This document shows, one piece after another, positions 9,692-18,524 of a stretch of DNA of 64,000 nucleotides. A program made the translations under genes and the position numbers. The first letter of the stretch is position 1. Each line of letters begins with the position of its first letter. Origin of the DNA: Acidobacteriaceae bacterium. GTDB lineage: Bacteria > Acidobacteriota > Terriglobia > Terriglobales > Acidobacteriaceae. The notes below the pieces were generated by a model that worked only from the letters and a program-made list of their open reading frames with translations, ran no database searches and was not told where the DNA came from. Location: contig JAOAPN010000003.1 in assembly GCA_025462885.1 (NCBI GenBank), positions 224,025 to 288,024 of the forward strand. Reading direction: 5' to 3'.

Positions 9692-10531
9692 TTACTGAGG
9701 AGGAGCTACGCCGACCGGACCCGCAGGCGCAGGGCCGGTGCCTCCTGAATCAGTGTTCGGGCGACGACGGCGCTGACCCGTGGCTGCCGGATCCATCACG
9801 CCCAACTCTGTCGGGACGAATACGCCGTGCTTTACCGCGCCTTGTCCTGCGACCGTATCGCCGACCTTCACATCGGCCAGCGTGATGCTTTCGCCTGCAC
9901 CGCCGCCGGGCCGGGCAGCGTTTGCGGGTGCTTCTCCGCCAGAACGTCCGCCGCCGCCTCCCATTCCCATTCCTCCGCCGTTCATCATCATGGCGAGGCC
10001 ACGGCCGCCCTTCTTGAAGGATGTGGTCTCATCCACTTCGATTGCCTGGCTTACTCCGTCCGTCCGCAGAATCGTCAGCTTCACCTCGTCGATCGCCGTC
10101 ACCTTCCCGACGATGTATACCTTGCCCATGCCCTCGCGGGCTTTCTTGACGTCTTCTGCGTCGATGACGGTCACGAAGACGGCGTGGACGGTCTTCATCG
10201 GCACGTCGAGGACGCCCATCGCGCCCAGTCCGTCGCCGGCCTTGATATCTCCGAACTTCACCGGCTGGCGAGCCTTCATCAAGCGAGTGTTGGCGCTTAA
10301 AGCTACTTGGTAGATCTCTCCGGCTTCAGTCTTCACAGAGATTTTGTCAGCGGCCACAGCGGTCACCGTCCCTCGAACCATCTGCCCACCGGCGAAAGCT
10401 GCTGGTCCCCCCGCGCCGGGTCCGCCTACAGCTTCCGGCATCTGCGCCTGTGCTGATCCGGCCCAGATGCCGACCAGAAGCAGTGTCAGGCTCAGAGCTG
10501 TGCCGCAGGTCTTTGAAAGTTTGCTTCGCAT
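9692..10531 (-). CDS. secreted DUF5666-like protein, glycine-rich, 279 aa
   Basis: The ATG at 10531 follows GAGG at a suitable distance and gives a clean signal peptide (MRSKLSKTCGTALSLTLLL, cleaved near AQAQ). A longer frame to 10561 adds ten polar residues before it and seems wrong. The mature part has repeated small beta units of the type VRGTVTAVAADKISVKT and VYIVGKVTAIDEVKLTILR, resembling the OB-like repeats of DUF5666. A methionine/glycine tract (MMMNGGGMGMGGGGG) and a proline-rich tail follow. No enzyme motif is visible. It is the first gene of the leftward envelope cluster and is divergent from the VIT transporter gene, with about 205 bases between the two starts. Confidence 0.65.
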   Translation of the reverse strand: MRSKLSKTCGTALSLTLLLVGIWAGSAQAQMPEAVGGPGAGGPAAFAGGQMVRGTVTAVAADKISVKTEAGEIYQVALSANTRLMKARQPVKFGDIKAGDGLGAMGVLDVPMKTVHAVFVTVIDAEDVKKAREGMGKVYIVGKVTAIDEVKLTILRTDGVSQAIEVDETTSFKKGGRGLAMMMNGGGMGMGGGGGRSGGEAPANAARPGGGAGESITLADVKVGDTVAGQGAVKHGVFVPTELGVMDPAATGQRRRRPNTDSGGTGPAPAGPVGVAPPQ

Positions 10532-10736
10532 GACGACCTCGTTCTTCCGTATCAACACCAAATCCGACGGCTAGTTCTCCAGCATAGAGTTCGGGGCGAT
10601 CTGGGCTGTAAGCTGGTGCTCATACAGACGCATTCCGTCCGGGAAAGACGCTCCCGCCCGGCAATTCCTCCGTGGCTCCTGGATTCTTAGCTGGGTCCGT
10701 AGCTGGATCCGCAGCTTGCTGCACTACACTACGGCC

Positions 10737-11450
10737 ATGCACGAAGTCGCTCGCAATCCCCATAACGAGACCCATTTTCAGTCCACAGAGACGGTTCGCG
10801 ACGTCGTCATCGGGCTTTCGGACGGCCTCACCGTCCCCTTTGCGCTGGCCGCTGGGCTGTCGGGCGTTGCCGCCTCGCATATCGTTGTCGTGGCCGGCCT
10901 GGCCGAGATCGCTGCTGGCTCCATCGCCATGGGACTAGGCGGATATCTGGCCGCCCGCGGAGACGTCGAACACTACGCCTCCGAACTTGCCCGCGAAAAG
11001 GACGAAGTAATTCACCGGGCCCACGACGAGGAAGAGGAGATCTACGAGATTTTTCAGCAGTATTGTGTCGATCGCGCCGCCGCTACGCCCGTCCTCGAAG
11101 CTCTGAAGCGAAATCCCACCGCCTGGGTCGATTTCATGATGCGCTTCGAACTTGGCCTGGAAGAGCCCGCCGCCAATCGCGCCCACCGCTCCGCTCTAAC
11201 CATTGCTTTTTCGTACGTTGCGGGCGGATTCGTCCCCCTGCTGCCTTACATGTTTGTGGCAAATACTGCCACGGCTCTCAAGTTCTCCGTTGCAATTACC
11301 CTGCTCGCCCTGGCTGTCTTTGGAGCCATCAAGGGAAAGCTGGTCGGGACAGGTTGGCTCCGCAGCGCCGTCCAGACGACGCTGATCGGCGGAGCAGCCG
11401 CTTCCGCCGCCTATATCCTGGCACGGCTGCTGAATGGAGAACACGTGTAA
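10737..11450 (+). CDS. VIT/CCC1-family iron or manganese transporter, 237 aa
   Basis: The sequence TVRDVVIGLSDGLTVPFALA opens the first membrane helix and is the signature of vacuolar-iron-transporter-like proteins. GSIAMGLGGYLAARGDVEHY and a charged cytosolic segment rich in glutamate (HDEEEEIYEIFQQY) follow, which in the family forms the metal-binding domain. Three further hydrophobic helices close the protein, giving the expected five. Family members export Fe2+ or Mn2+ from the cytoplasm. The ATG at 10737 is preferred; an upstream in-frame ATG at 10716 adds seven residues. It precedes egtB by about 106 bases on the same strand, so cotranscription is possible. Confidence 0.85.
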   Translation: MHEVARNPHNETHFQSTETVRDVVIGLSDGLTVPFALAAGLSGVAASHIVVVAGLAEIAAGSIAMGLGGYLAARGDVEHYASELAREKDEVIHRAHDEEEEIYEIFQQYCVDRAAATPVLEALKRNPTAWVDFMMRFELGLEEPAANRAHRSALTIAFSYVAGGFVPLLPYMFVANTATALKFSVAITLLALAVFGAIKGKLVGTGWLRSAVQTTLIGGAAASAAYILARLLNGEHV

Positions 11451-11556
11451 CCGAACTAATTTGGCTGCATCAAATTTCTATAGAACGCCGGCCACAGCAT
11501 CCAACGCACCCGATCTCGCAGGCATCCCAGTTTGCGTGGCCCCGGAGCTGATTCAT

Positions 11557-12900
11557 ATGACACCGACTGCGACCCCCGTTGCAAACCTTACTGCGGCCCA
11601 AAACGCCTCTTCCGCTTCCACGCTCCTGGATCGCTATCAGGCCGTCCGCTCCGCGACCCTGGAGTTCTGTCGACCCCTCTCGCCGGAAGACCTCATGGTC
11701 CAGTCGTGTCCGGAGGCGAGCCCAGTCAAATGGCACCTCGCCCATACCAGTTGGTTCTTTGAAACTTTTGTCCTCCGTGAGTTCGTCGCCGGGTATCAAC
11801 CCTTCCATCCTGACTTCCTCTGGCTCTTCAACAGCTATTACAACTCCCTGGGAGACATGCCGGAGAAGAAGCTCCGTGCTTCCTTCTCTCGCCCTCCGCT
11901 CGATGCCATCCTTGCCTACCGCAACTCAGTCGATGCGGCGATTGTAAAGTTCCTCCAGCATCCCATCGAAGACGAGGCGGCCCGCCGCATCACCCTCGGT
12001 CTTCAGCACGAGCAGCAGCATCTGGAACTGATTGCCACCGATATTAAGCACGCGCTCTTCACGAACCCGCTTCATCCCGCCTATCTGGAAGCGCCGGCAC
12101 CAACCGCCAGCGGTCTGCCGGCTCCGCCGCAGGATTGGGTCAATTTCCCCGGCGGCATCACGGAGATCGGTATTAATCCTGACGTCAGCGATCCCACTGC
12201 CTTCGCCTTCGATAATGAGACGCCGCAGCACAAGGTGTACCTGGCTCCCTATGCGCTTTCCACGCGCCTCGTAACCTGCTCCGAATACCTCGCATTCATC
12301 GAGAACGGTGGCTACACGCGCCCCGAGCTTTGGCTCTCCGAAGGCTGGACGACGTTGCGGAACGAAGGCTGGCAGGCACCTTTGTACTGGCAGCGCGATA
12401 ACAATACGAAGTCCGGTTGGTCCCTCTACACGCTGCACGGCTTCATTCCGCTGGAAGACCTCTCCGAGACGCCTGTCTGTCACCTCAGCTTCTTCGAGGC
12501 CGATGCCTACGCGCGGTTTGCAGGCCAGCGCCTTCCCACGGAGTTCGAGTGGGAGCATGCAGCGGCCCAACAGCCCGTTGAGGGCAACATGCTGGAGACC
12601 GCCAACCTGCATCCCACGCCAGCCTCCGGGGCTCCCGGCCTTCAGCAGATGTTCGGCGATGTGTGGGAGTGGACGGCCAGTGGCTATACCGGTTATCCCG
12701 GCTACAAGCCGCTTCCCGGAGCGCTCGGGGAGTACAACGGGAAATTCATGTCGTCCCAGGTGATTTTGAGAGGCGGCTCCTGCGTCACGCCTGCGAGTCA
12801 CATCCGCTCCAGCTACCGGAATTTCTTCTCACCTTCAACCCGCTGGCAGTTCTCCGGCCTGCGCCTGGCAAAGGACAGCTCCGGTCCAATCACGGCGTAG
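11557..12900 (+). CDS. egtB: ergothioneine biosynthesis sulfoxide synthase EgtB, 447 aa
   Basis: EgtB is the non-haem iron enzyme that joins hercynine to a sulfur donor using O2. The N-terminal DinB-like half holds WHLAHTSWFFETF (H60, H63) and LQHEQQHLEL (H151, H155), the expected iron-binding histidine triad. The C-terminal half is a formylglycine-enzyme-like fold with LPTEFEWEHAA, GDVWEWTASGY and RGGSCVTPASHIRSSYRN. The ATG at 11557 with GGAG upstream gives the usual family length; an earlier ATG at 11434 would overlap the transporter gene by 17 bases. egtD lies 1.1 kb downstream, so the core pathway is present. Whether cysteine or gamma-glutamylcysteine is the sulfur donor cannot be told from sequence alone. 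Confidence 0.93.
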   Translation: MTPTATPVANLTAAQNASSASTLLDRYQAVRSATLEFCRPLSPEDLMVQSCPEASPVKWHLAHTSWFFETFVLREFVAGYQPFHPDFLWLFNSYYNSLGDMPEKKLRASFSRPPLDAILAYRNSVDAAIVKFLQHPIEDEAARRITLGLQHEQQHLELIATDIKHALFTNPLHPAYLEAPAPTASGLPAPPQDWVNFPGGITEIGINPDVSDPTAFAFDNETPQHKVYLAPYALSTRLVTCSEYLAFIENGGYTRPELWLSEGWTTLRNEGWQAPLYWQRDNNTKSGWSLYTLHGFIPLEDLSETPVCHLSFFEADAYARFAGQRLPTEFEWEHAAAQQPVEGNMLETANLHPTPASGAPGLQQMFGDVWEWTASGYTGYPGYKPLPGALGEYNGKFMSSQVILRGGSCVTPASHIRSSYRNFFSPSTRWQFSGLRLAKDSSGPITA

Positions 12901-12908
12901 CAGTCGAA

Positions 12909-13808
12909 TTAAGGTTTCTTTGCCGCCGGTCCCTGCTCAGGGTTCCACAAAGGCTGACCGGCGACCAGATGATCGACCCGCAGCGAAGGAAACAAGACAC
13001 GCAATTCCTTCGCGCACTCTTCCATCCCCGGCTCCTCGGACACCTCGTGCCCAAGCAGGATCATGGCTTTATGCCGCCCTTGCGCCACGGCATCGCGGAC
13101 ATACTCGACCGTCTCCCACTCGCTGGCTTCACCCGCAATCAACAGCTCAACATCCGGCTGACGCAGAGCCAGCACCTGCCTTTCCAGCCCGGCCGATCCC
13201 GGCACCAGGGCGACATGGGTGATGGAAAGCGCCGGGTTTCCCTCGACCCGCATGGTCTGGGCATGCAGTTGCGCTTGAAGGGCCCGTGCGATTTCGCCCA
13301 GCGTCGTCTTCGGAATCGTCACAAAGTACTGGCCGGTCGGCCCCGTTGGATGGGGATAGTTCTCCCACCCCAGCGCCCGGTAGACTCCCATCAAAATATG
13401 GTCCGTAGCGCCCGCGTGGATCGCATCGTGCAGCCGAAACACCACTAAATGGTGCTCCTCGATGTACGCCCGCTTCTCCTTATAGACTGGGTCGTCTTTG
13501 AAGTAACTGGTGTCGTCGCGATGGTTGTAGAACGTAGGTTCATGCGTGATGATCAGGTTGTCGCCCCGCCGTACCGCCTCCCGCAGAACATCCATCGTGT
13601 CGAGGAACGTCGTTGCGATTCCCGTGACTACGGCCTCTGGATCGCCGGCTTTGACGGTATCCACCGTCGTCGCGGCAGGCACCGCGGCATAACGGTGCTG
13701 AATTTGAGCGATCGCATCGCTTGCGCGCAGAGTTTGCGCCTGCAATGCCGTAGAAATAAGCGCCAACAGCATAACCGAGATCGATCCTGAAGCAGTCCTT
13801 TTGATCAA
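12909..13808 (-). CDS. Nif3-like dinuclear-metal protein with signal peptide, 299 aa
   Basis: The body matches the Nif3/DUF34 family: ITHEPTFYNHRDDT, RLHDAIHAGATDHILMGVY and ILLGHEVSEEPGMEE occupy the places of the family's metal-ligand motifs. Unusually, the N-terminus reads as a secretion signal (IKRTASGSISVMLLALISTA, then LQAQ). I favour the TTG at 13808, since GAGAGGGA lies seven bases before it; an ATG at 13847 would add thirteen polar residues in front of the signal. Ordinary Nif3 proteins are cytoplasmic and their substrate is debated. This gene is convergent with egtB (8 bases between the stops) and divergent from egtD. A periplasmic hydrolase role is only a guess. Confidence 0.8.
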   Translation of the reverse strand: MIKRTASGSISVMLLALISTALQAQTLRASDAIAQIQHRYAAVPAATTVDTVKAGDPEAVVTGIATTFLDTMDVLREAVRRGDNLIITHEPTFYNHRDDTSYFKDDPVYKEKRAYIEEHHLVVFRLHDAIHAGATDHILMGVYRALGWENYPHPTGPTGQYFVTIPKTTLGEIARALQAQLHAQTMRVEGNPALSITHVALVPGSAGLERQVLALRQPDVELLIAGEASEWETVEYVRDAVAQGRHKAMILLGHEVSEEPGMEECAKELRVLFPSLRVDHLVAGQPLWNPEQGPAAKKP

Positions 13809-14003
13809 CGTGACGTCCCTCTCGCCTGAATCGGCACTTCCACCCATCGCTCGCCGATTTTACTGCACGGTGCGTTTTCATTCATTTCGGACTCTTCATC
13901 AAATCCAGCGAGGATTAAGGGAACAAATCGTCTCCTGTACGCATCAGATTCACAGCGGTGCAGGTGTGCCGTCCCAAAACTTGCAGCTTGTCAGAGGATA
14001 TAA

Positions 14004-15011
14004 GTGTCCACACTTACCACCGCACCCACGCTGTCTCCGACTGTAAATTCCGCCGTCTTCTACGAAGCCCACACCGGGCTCACCGCCCCTCGCAAGACGC
14101 TCTCTCCCTGGCTCTTCTACGACGAGGCCGGATCGCAGCTCTTTGAGCGGATTACCCAACTCCCGGAGTACTACCTTACCCGCACCGAGCGCGCTATCTT
14201 CGCCGCGCACGCCGATGAGATCATTCAGCGCGCTGCCGACAGCGTTACCCACCCCGCGCCAGCCCTCACTCTCATCGAACTGGGCGCAGGCACCGCCACC
14301 AAGACCGGCATCTTGCTGACGGCCACCGTGCGCCGGCAGGGAGGCGTTGTATACCAGCCCGTCGATGTCTCCGAAAGTGCGCTTGCCGAGGCCTCCGAGA
14401 ACATTCTGAGCAACATCCCCGGAGTCACCGTACGGTGCCAGGTGGCGGACTACACCCGCGAGCCGCTTCCGCTCGACCGCCTCCCCAATACCCGCACCCT
14501 CGCACTCTACATCGGCTCCAGCATCGGCAACTTCGCCCCCGCCGATGCGATCGAAGTCCTGGCCAACCTCCGCGCCCAGCTCCAGCCCGGAGACAGGCTG
14601 CTGCTCGGGACTGACCTCGCGCCGGGAACGCACAAGACCACCGAAGACCTGCTCAGCGCCTACAACGACGCAGCAGGAACCACGGCTGCCTTCAATCTGA
14701 ACGTCCTCACCCGTCTCAACCGCGACCTCGGCGCGAACTTCAAGATCGCCAACTTCCGCCACCAGGCTTGTTGGAATCCACACGAGTCCCGCATCGAGAT
14801 GCACTTGGAAGCCACACAATCCCACACAGTCACGATCCCCGGTATTTCTTCACTCCATTTTTCGCAGGGTGAAACGATTCATACTGAGAACAGTTACAAA
14901 TTCACTCCGCAGGCCATCGCCGCGCTTCTCGATTCGTCCGGCTTCACCTCCACCCAGACCTGGAACGATCCGCAGGCCCTCTTCGCCGTTACCCTCGCCA
15001 CCGCGGTCTGA
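14004..15011 (+). CDS. egtD: L-histidine N-alpha-methyltransferase EgtD, 335 aa
   Basis: EgtD trimethylates histidine to hercynine with SAM, the first step of ergothioneine synthesis. Family marks are LSPWLFYDEAGSQLFERIT and LPEYYLTRTE near the N-terminus, the SAM loop LIELGAGTATKTGILL, and ALYIGSSIGNFAP. Translation starts at GTG 14004, preceded by AGAGGAT. Length is near the 320-330 residues usual for the family. It is divergent from the Nif3-like gene and precedes the small ferredoxin gene by 10 bases. Together with egtB it makes a two-gene ergothioneine set. I see no egtA, egtC or egtE, which many bacteria lack or keep elsewhere. Confidence 0.93.
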   Translation: MSTLTTAPTLSPTVNSAVFYEAHTGLTAPRKTLSPWLFYDEAGSQLFERITQLPEYYLTRTERAIFAAHADEIIQRAADSVTHPAPALTLIELGAGTATKTGILLTATVRRQGGVVYQPVDVSESALAEASENILSNIPGVTVRCQVADYTREPLPLDRLPNTRTLALYIGSSIGNFAPADAIEVLANLRAQLQPGDRLLLGTDLAPGTHKTTEDLLSAYNDAAGTTAAFNLNVLTRLNRDLGANFKIANFRHQACWNPHESRIEMHLEATQSHTVTIPGISSLHFSQGETIHTENSYKFTPQAIAALLDSSGFTSTQTWNDPQALFAVTLATAV

Positions 15012-15021
15012 GTCAAAACCC

Positions 15022-15348
15022 GTGTTTCCCCAGACTCCAACCACCCCGTTACGGTCCTATCCCTCCAGTTGGAAGGGGCCGGTTCTCCTTGTCTGCCGCA
15101 AATGCGAGCGGAAGCTCAAGCACTCGGACGGAAAGTCTCTAAAGCTCAAGAAGTCCCTTAAAAAGCTGGCGAAGGAAGATCCCAACCCAACGCTCTTCCA
15201 CGTTATCTCTGTCGGCTGCATGGATCTCTGCCCGAAGGATGCCGTTACGGTCTGTACGCAGGCGCAACTCACGCAAACCCCGCCCGGCCTGACGATCGTT
15301 CGTAACGCCGAGGACATCGCGGAACTGTATCGCCAAAGCAAGCTGTAA
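15022..15348 (+). CDS. (2Fe-2S) ferredoxin-like protein, 108 aa
   Basis: After GPVLLVCRKCERKLKH the protein has a basic helix and then HVISVGCMDLCPKDAVTVC. The cysteine pairs C-x2-C and C-x3-C are those of thioredoxin-fold (2Fe-2S) ferredoxins. The frame is open back into egtD, but only the GTG at 15022, ten bases after the egtD stop, gives a reasonable length; its ribosome site is weak, so the start is uncertain. Its position suggests cotranscription with egtD. It could supply electrons, yet EgtD needs none and EgtB gets its electrons from substrate, so the neighbourhood may carry no functional meaning. Confidence 0.7.
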   Translation: MFPQTPTTPLRSYPSSWKGPVLLVCRKCERKLKHSDGKSLKLKKSLKKLAKEDPNPTLFHVISVGCMDLCPKDAVTVCTQAQLTQTPPGLTIVRNAEDIAELYRQSKL

Positions 15349-15375
15349 CGATCCGCAGCATAGCCGCCTTCCCGA

Positions 15376-15957
15376 TCAGCTGCGCCGATACTCCCCACTC
15401 TTGCCGCCACTCTTTCGCAGCAGTACGACCTCTCGAATGCGGATACCCTTGTCCAGCGCCTTGGTCATGTCGTACACCGTCAGGGCTGCCACGGAGGCCG
15501 CTACCATCGCCTCCATCTCCACGCCGGTCCCTGCGACAGTCGCCGCCGTAGCCTCAATCGCAACGCCACCCTCAACGATGGTCGCCTGCACGTCCACGAA
15601 GCTCAGGGTGAGCGGATGACACATAGGAATCAGGTCCGAAGTCTTCTTCGCCGCCTGAATGCCAGCGAACCGTGCCACCTCCAGCGGATTGCCCTTCGGA
15701 TTGCTTGGCAGCGCGGCCAGCACAGCATCGCTCAACTCCACAAACGCCGCCGCCACTGCCTCCCGCCGCGTCTCGGACTTCGCGCTCACATCGACCATGT
15801 GGGCCTGTCCTGCATCATCATAGTGGGACAGCCGTTGAACGCTCTCGACCGCCAGGACCTCCTCACGAACATGCGAAGAGCGGCGGAAATCGCCGAGGAT
15901 TTCGGGCTCATCATCCTGAATCAACTCCGACGAAAAAATAATCTCTCGATCATCCAT
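15376..15957 (-). CDS. moaC: cyclic pyranopterin monophosphate synthase MoaC, 193 aa
   Basis: MoaC converts the cyclic GTP derivative made by MoaA into cyclic pyranopterin monophosphate in molybdenum-cofactor synthesis. Diagnostic stretches are LSHYDDAGQAHMVDVSAK, KKTSDLIPMCHPL and TVYDMTKALDKGI, which includes the catalytic aspartate and lysine. The first 38 residues are an acidic extension beyond the usual start at about SVQRLSHYD, so the protein is some 30 residues longer than typical forms. It follows moeA with a 9-base gap on the same strand, so the two are very likely one operon. No moaA, moaD or moaE is seen in the window. Confidence 0.92.
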   Translation of the reverse strand: MDDREIIFSSELIQDDEPEILGDFRRSSHVREEVLAVESVQRLSHYDDAGQAHMVDVSAKSETRREAVAAAFVELSDAVLAALPSNPKGNPLEVARFAGIQAAKKTSDLIPMCHPLTLSFVDVQATIVEGGVAIEATAATVAGTGVEMEAMVAASVAALTVYDMTKALDKGIRIREVVLLRKSGGKSGEYRRS

Positions 15958-15966
15958 GCATCAAGC

Positions 15967-17235
15967 CTATCGCAACAAAACCGTAATCACATCCCCTGCT
16001 ATAAACCGCTCCACTCCGTCCGGCAGCACCGCATAGCAGTTCGCTCGCGCATTCGCCGCGAGGTCTCCGGATCCCTGCCACCCCACGACGCGGACTTCGG
16101 GCCTGATGCGGTCGTAGGTCAGCCGAGCCGGGAGGATGCGAGTAAGCCCAGCCTTTCCTTCGGCATCCTCTGACAACGTAGCCTGGACGAACCGTGGTCC
16201 CGACAACCCACCTCCGCCCATCGCCCTGAGGAATGGCTCCACGAAGCAATGGAACGTCACCTGCGTCGAAATGGGGTTCCCTGGTAGTCCGAAGAAGTAG
16301 CACTCCGGCCCAGCGCCGCTTCCACTGGTGCGCTCCGGAAGCCGCCCGAACACGACTGGCTTGCCGGGCTGCATCTTCACGCCGGTGAAGAAGAACTCCG
16401 CTCCGTACTCCGCCAGCACCTCTTCCACGAGGTCATATTCCCCCATCGAGACGCCGCCCGAAAATACGATCAGGTTCCACATCCGACCCTGTGCGACCCG
16501 CTCCCGGACCTCCTCGCGCAGATCGCGTGCTATCTCCAACCGTCCCCCGAACCCGCCTGCCTCTTCGACCATTGCCTTCAGCGCATAGCCGTTGGAGTTG
16601 CGAATCTGACCTTCCTGCGGCTCGACACCGACGTCGACGAGTTCATCCCCCGTAGCCACGATCGCGACCTTCGGCTGCACGAAGACTTCCACATCGACAT
16701 AACCGCAACTCGCGGCGAGCGCGATCTCTGCTGCTCCCATCGGCGTTCCCGCGCCAAGGACGAGGTCGCCATTCCGAGCTTCGGCTCCGCGGGGAACCAC
16801 ATTTTCGCCCGGTTTTAACGAGCGACCGGCGGAGAGCGTGATGCTCGTCTCCCCACGCTCCACCTGCTTAAGCTCCACGTGCTCCACCATCACTACGGCG
16901 TCGAAACCTTCTGGCACCGGGGCGCCAGTCATAATCTCGACGCAGGCCCGATCGGCGATCTCGCCACCCGGCCAGTTTTGGCCAGCGCGAACCTGACCTG
17001 CAACGTGCAGTGTTCCGGCCGATAACTCGCTTGCCCGGACGGCAAAGCCATCGCGAGTGGAACGGTTGAAGGCTGGCTGATCTCGATCCGCCCTGACCTC
17101 CTGCGCCAGCACACGGGCGCGGCTGTCGCTCAACCCGACGCGTTCGGTGGAGAGGGGTTTCAGCCCGCGAGCATGCTCCAACACAATCTTCAGCGCCGTA
17201 TCGAAGTCCATTACCTGTAGCGGAGTGCTTCCCAT
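15967..17235 (-). CDS. moeA: molybdopterin molybdotransferase MoeA, 422 aa
   Basis: MoeA inserts molybdate into adenylylated molybdopterin. The N-terminal domain carries PAFNRSTRDGFAVRASEL, a variant of the usual PxFDxSxMDGYA motif. The central MoCF-binding fold shows VAIVATGDELVDVG, GQIRNSNGYAL, VFSGGVSMGEYDLV and YFFGLPGNPIST, and a C-terminal beta domain follows. I chose the ATG at 17235 because GAGGAGG lies five bases upstream; a longer reading to 17274 would run onto the terminator of the preceding gene. It heads a moeA-moaC pair. Confidence 0.92.
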   Translation of the reverse strand: MGSTPLQVMDFDTALKIVLEHARGLKPLSTERVGLSDSRARVLAQEVRADRDQPAFNRSTRDGFAVRASELSAGTLHVAGQVRAGQNWPGGEIADRACVEIMTGAPVPEGFDAVVMVEHVELKQVERGETSITLSAGRSLKPGENVVPRGAEARNGDLVLGAGTPMGAAEIALAASCGYVDVEVFVQPKVAIVATGDELVDVGVEPQEGQIRNSNGYALKAMVEEAGGFGGRLEIARDLREEVRERVAQGRMWNLIVFSGGVSMGEYDLVEEVLAEYGAEFFFTGVKMQPGKPVVFGRLPERTSGSGAGPECYFFGLPGNPISTQVTFHCFVEPFLRAMGGGGLSGPRFVQATLSEDAEGKAGLTRILPARLTYDRIRPEVRVVGWQGSGDLAANARANCYAVLPDGVERFIAGDVITVLLR

Positions 17236-17271
17236 CCCGTCCTCCTCGGCTGACTGCTCTGAAAAATGCAG

Positions 17272-17305
17272 CAAAAAGGCCCCGAGCGTTTCAGCCCGGG
17301 GCCTT
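17272..17305 (-). terminator. Rho-independent terminator of the TPR gene
   Basis: A perfect 9-base stem (AAGGCCCCG at 17276-17284 with CGGGGCCTT at 17297-17305) closes a 12-base loop. Read leftward it is followed by a T run (CCTTTTTGC), so it ends transcripts of the TPR gene at 17322-18524 just before the moeA ribosome site. Confidence 0.85.
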
Positions 17306-17321
17306 CTCTGTTTCTACCGAC

Positions 17322-18524
17322 TTACTTCTTCTTTGCGCCAGCCTTATAGCTCGACTTGATCTGCTCGCCGATGCCCGTCAGGATGCCCTTGACGTCCTCT
17401 GCGTGCGATCCTTCGGGAGCCAGTTCGAGGTAGGTCTGGTACGCATCCACGCAACCCGGAGGAGCAATGATCTTCTGCGTCTTCGGATCGACGGTGGCCT
17501 TCGGGATTAGCGCCTGGCCCTTGATGTAGTAGGCGTCGGGACGCTTCGGATCGGCAGCGATTGCCTTATCCGCAGCGGCTGCTGCCTCGTCCATCTTGCC
17601 GGCGTTGTAGAACGTTGCAGCTTCGTTGAAGTAGTACATTCCAGCCTGTGCCGGCAGAGTCTTGGCAGCATTGTCGTACGCATCGGACGAGGCCTTCGCA
17701 TCGCCCATCTTGCCGTACGCCGTGCCCATCTGGTTGTAGGCGGTCGCGGCGGTCTCGGGGCTGGGCTTCTTCGAAGCAGCGTTCAGATCGACGCCCTTCT
17801 TGTAGGAGTTCGCCGCATCGGTGTACTTTGCAGCAATCGTAGGATCGCTCGCGGGTTTGCCGGCTGCCTTTGCAGTTTTGGCTTCCGTATCTGCTGCGCC
17901 CAACTGAGCGTCACCGAGTGTGATCCAGAGGATCGCTTCGTCTGGCTTCGCAGCAGTCGCCTGCTGCATCGCGGTGATGGCGGAGTCATACTTGCCGGCC
18001 TTGTTGTCAGCGCGGGCCTGCAGCAAGAGGTTGTTCAGATTCGCGATCTTGGAGTTTGCGGCAACTGCCTCGGAGTTTGCCTTCTTGTACTCCTCCAGCG
18101 CCTTCTTCTCCTCGGGGGTCATCTTGTCCATGTACGCCTTGCGCGTCATGTCGAAGTCGGCGGTTTTGTTGTCTCCAGCGGCGAGAGGCAGGCTTTCGAT
18201 GAAGTCGAGGCTCTTGCCATCGACAAACACGATCGCTACATAGTCCCCAGGGGTGATGCCGGAGCCGGTGTAATTGCCGCTTCCGTCCAAAGGAAAGGTA
18301 TAGGCGTATTTGCGGCTCTTCTCATCGGAGGAGCGATCCGTTGTCAGCTTGACATCGCCCTTGGTAACCGTCTGGCCTGCGGCGTTCTGCACGTGCCCGT
18401 GAACGCTCGCCGGTGCAGCCTGCGCCATCGCGCCCTTCGGAGAGAGCATCGCGATACCGACCAGCAACGCCGACAGTACAACCCAAGTCTTACCTTGCTT
18501 CATCTTCCACTCAAAACGCTTCAT
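17322..18524 (-). CDS. secreted TPR protein with carboxypeptidase-regulatory-like N-domain, 400 aa
   Basis: A signal peptide (KTWVVLSALLVGIAML, cleaved near GAMAQ) leads into a beta-sandwich of the carboxypeptidase-regulatory type (ASVHGHVQNAAGQTVTKGDV up to about residue 130). A lysine/glutamate-rich helix (DKMTPEEKKALEEYKKA) links to TPR-like repeats from about residue 165 to 350, such as EAILWITLGDAQLGAADTEA and AAATAYNQMGTAYGKMGDA in spirit. The tail is lysine-rich. It probably acts as an envelope scaffold; no enzyme signature is present. The ATG at 18524 has AGAAGG in front. A strong terminator follows, so it is probably a single transcription unit. Confidence 0.75.
   Translation of the reverse strand: MKRFEWKMKQGKTWVVLSALLVGIAMLSPKGAMAQAAPASVHGHVQNAAGQTVTKGDVKLTTDRSSDEKSRKYAYTFPLDGSGNYTGSGITPGDYVAIVFVDGKSLDFIESLPLAAGDNKTADFDMTRKAYMDKMTPEEKKALEEYKKANSEAVAANSKIANLNNLLLQARADNKAGKYDSAITAMQQATAAKPDEAILWITLGDAQLGAADTEAKTAKAAGKPASDPTIAAKYTDAANSYKKGVDLNAASKKPSPETAATAYNQMGTAYGKMGDAKASSDAYDNAAKTLPAQAGMYYFNEAATFYNAGKMDEAAAAADKAIAADPKRPDAYYIKGQALIPKATVDPKTQKIIAPPGCVDAYQTYLELAPEGSHAEDVKGILTGIGEQIKSSYKAGAKKK

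Noticed and set aside
13809..13847. ATG start for the Nif3-like gene at 13847
   Set aside because: It has a poor ribosome site and puts thirteen polar residues before a good secretion signal; TTG 13808 fits better, although the ATG cannot be excluded.
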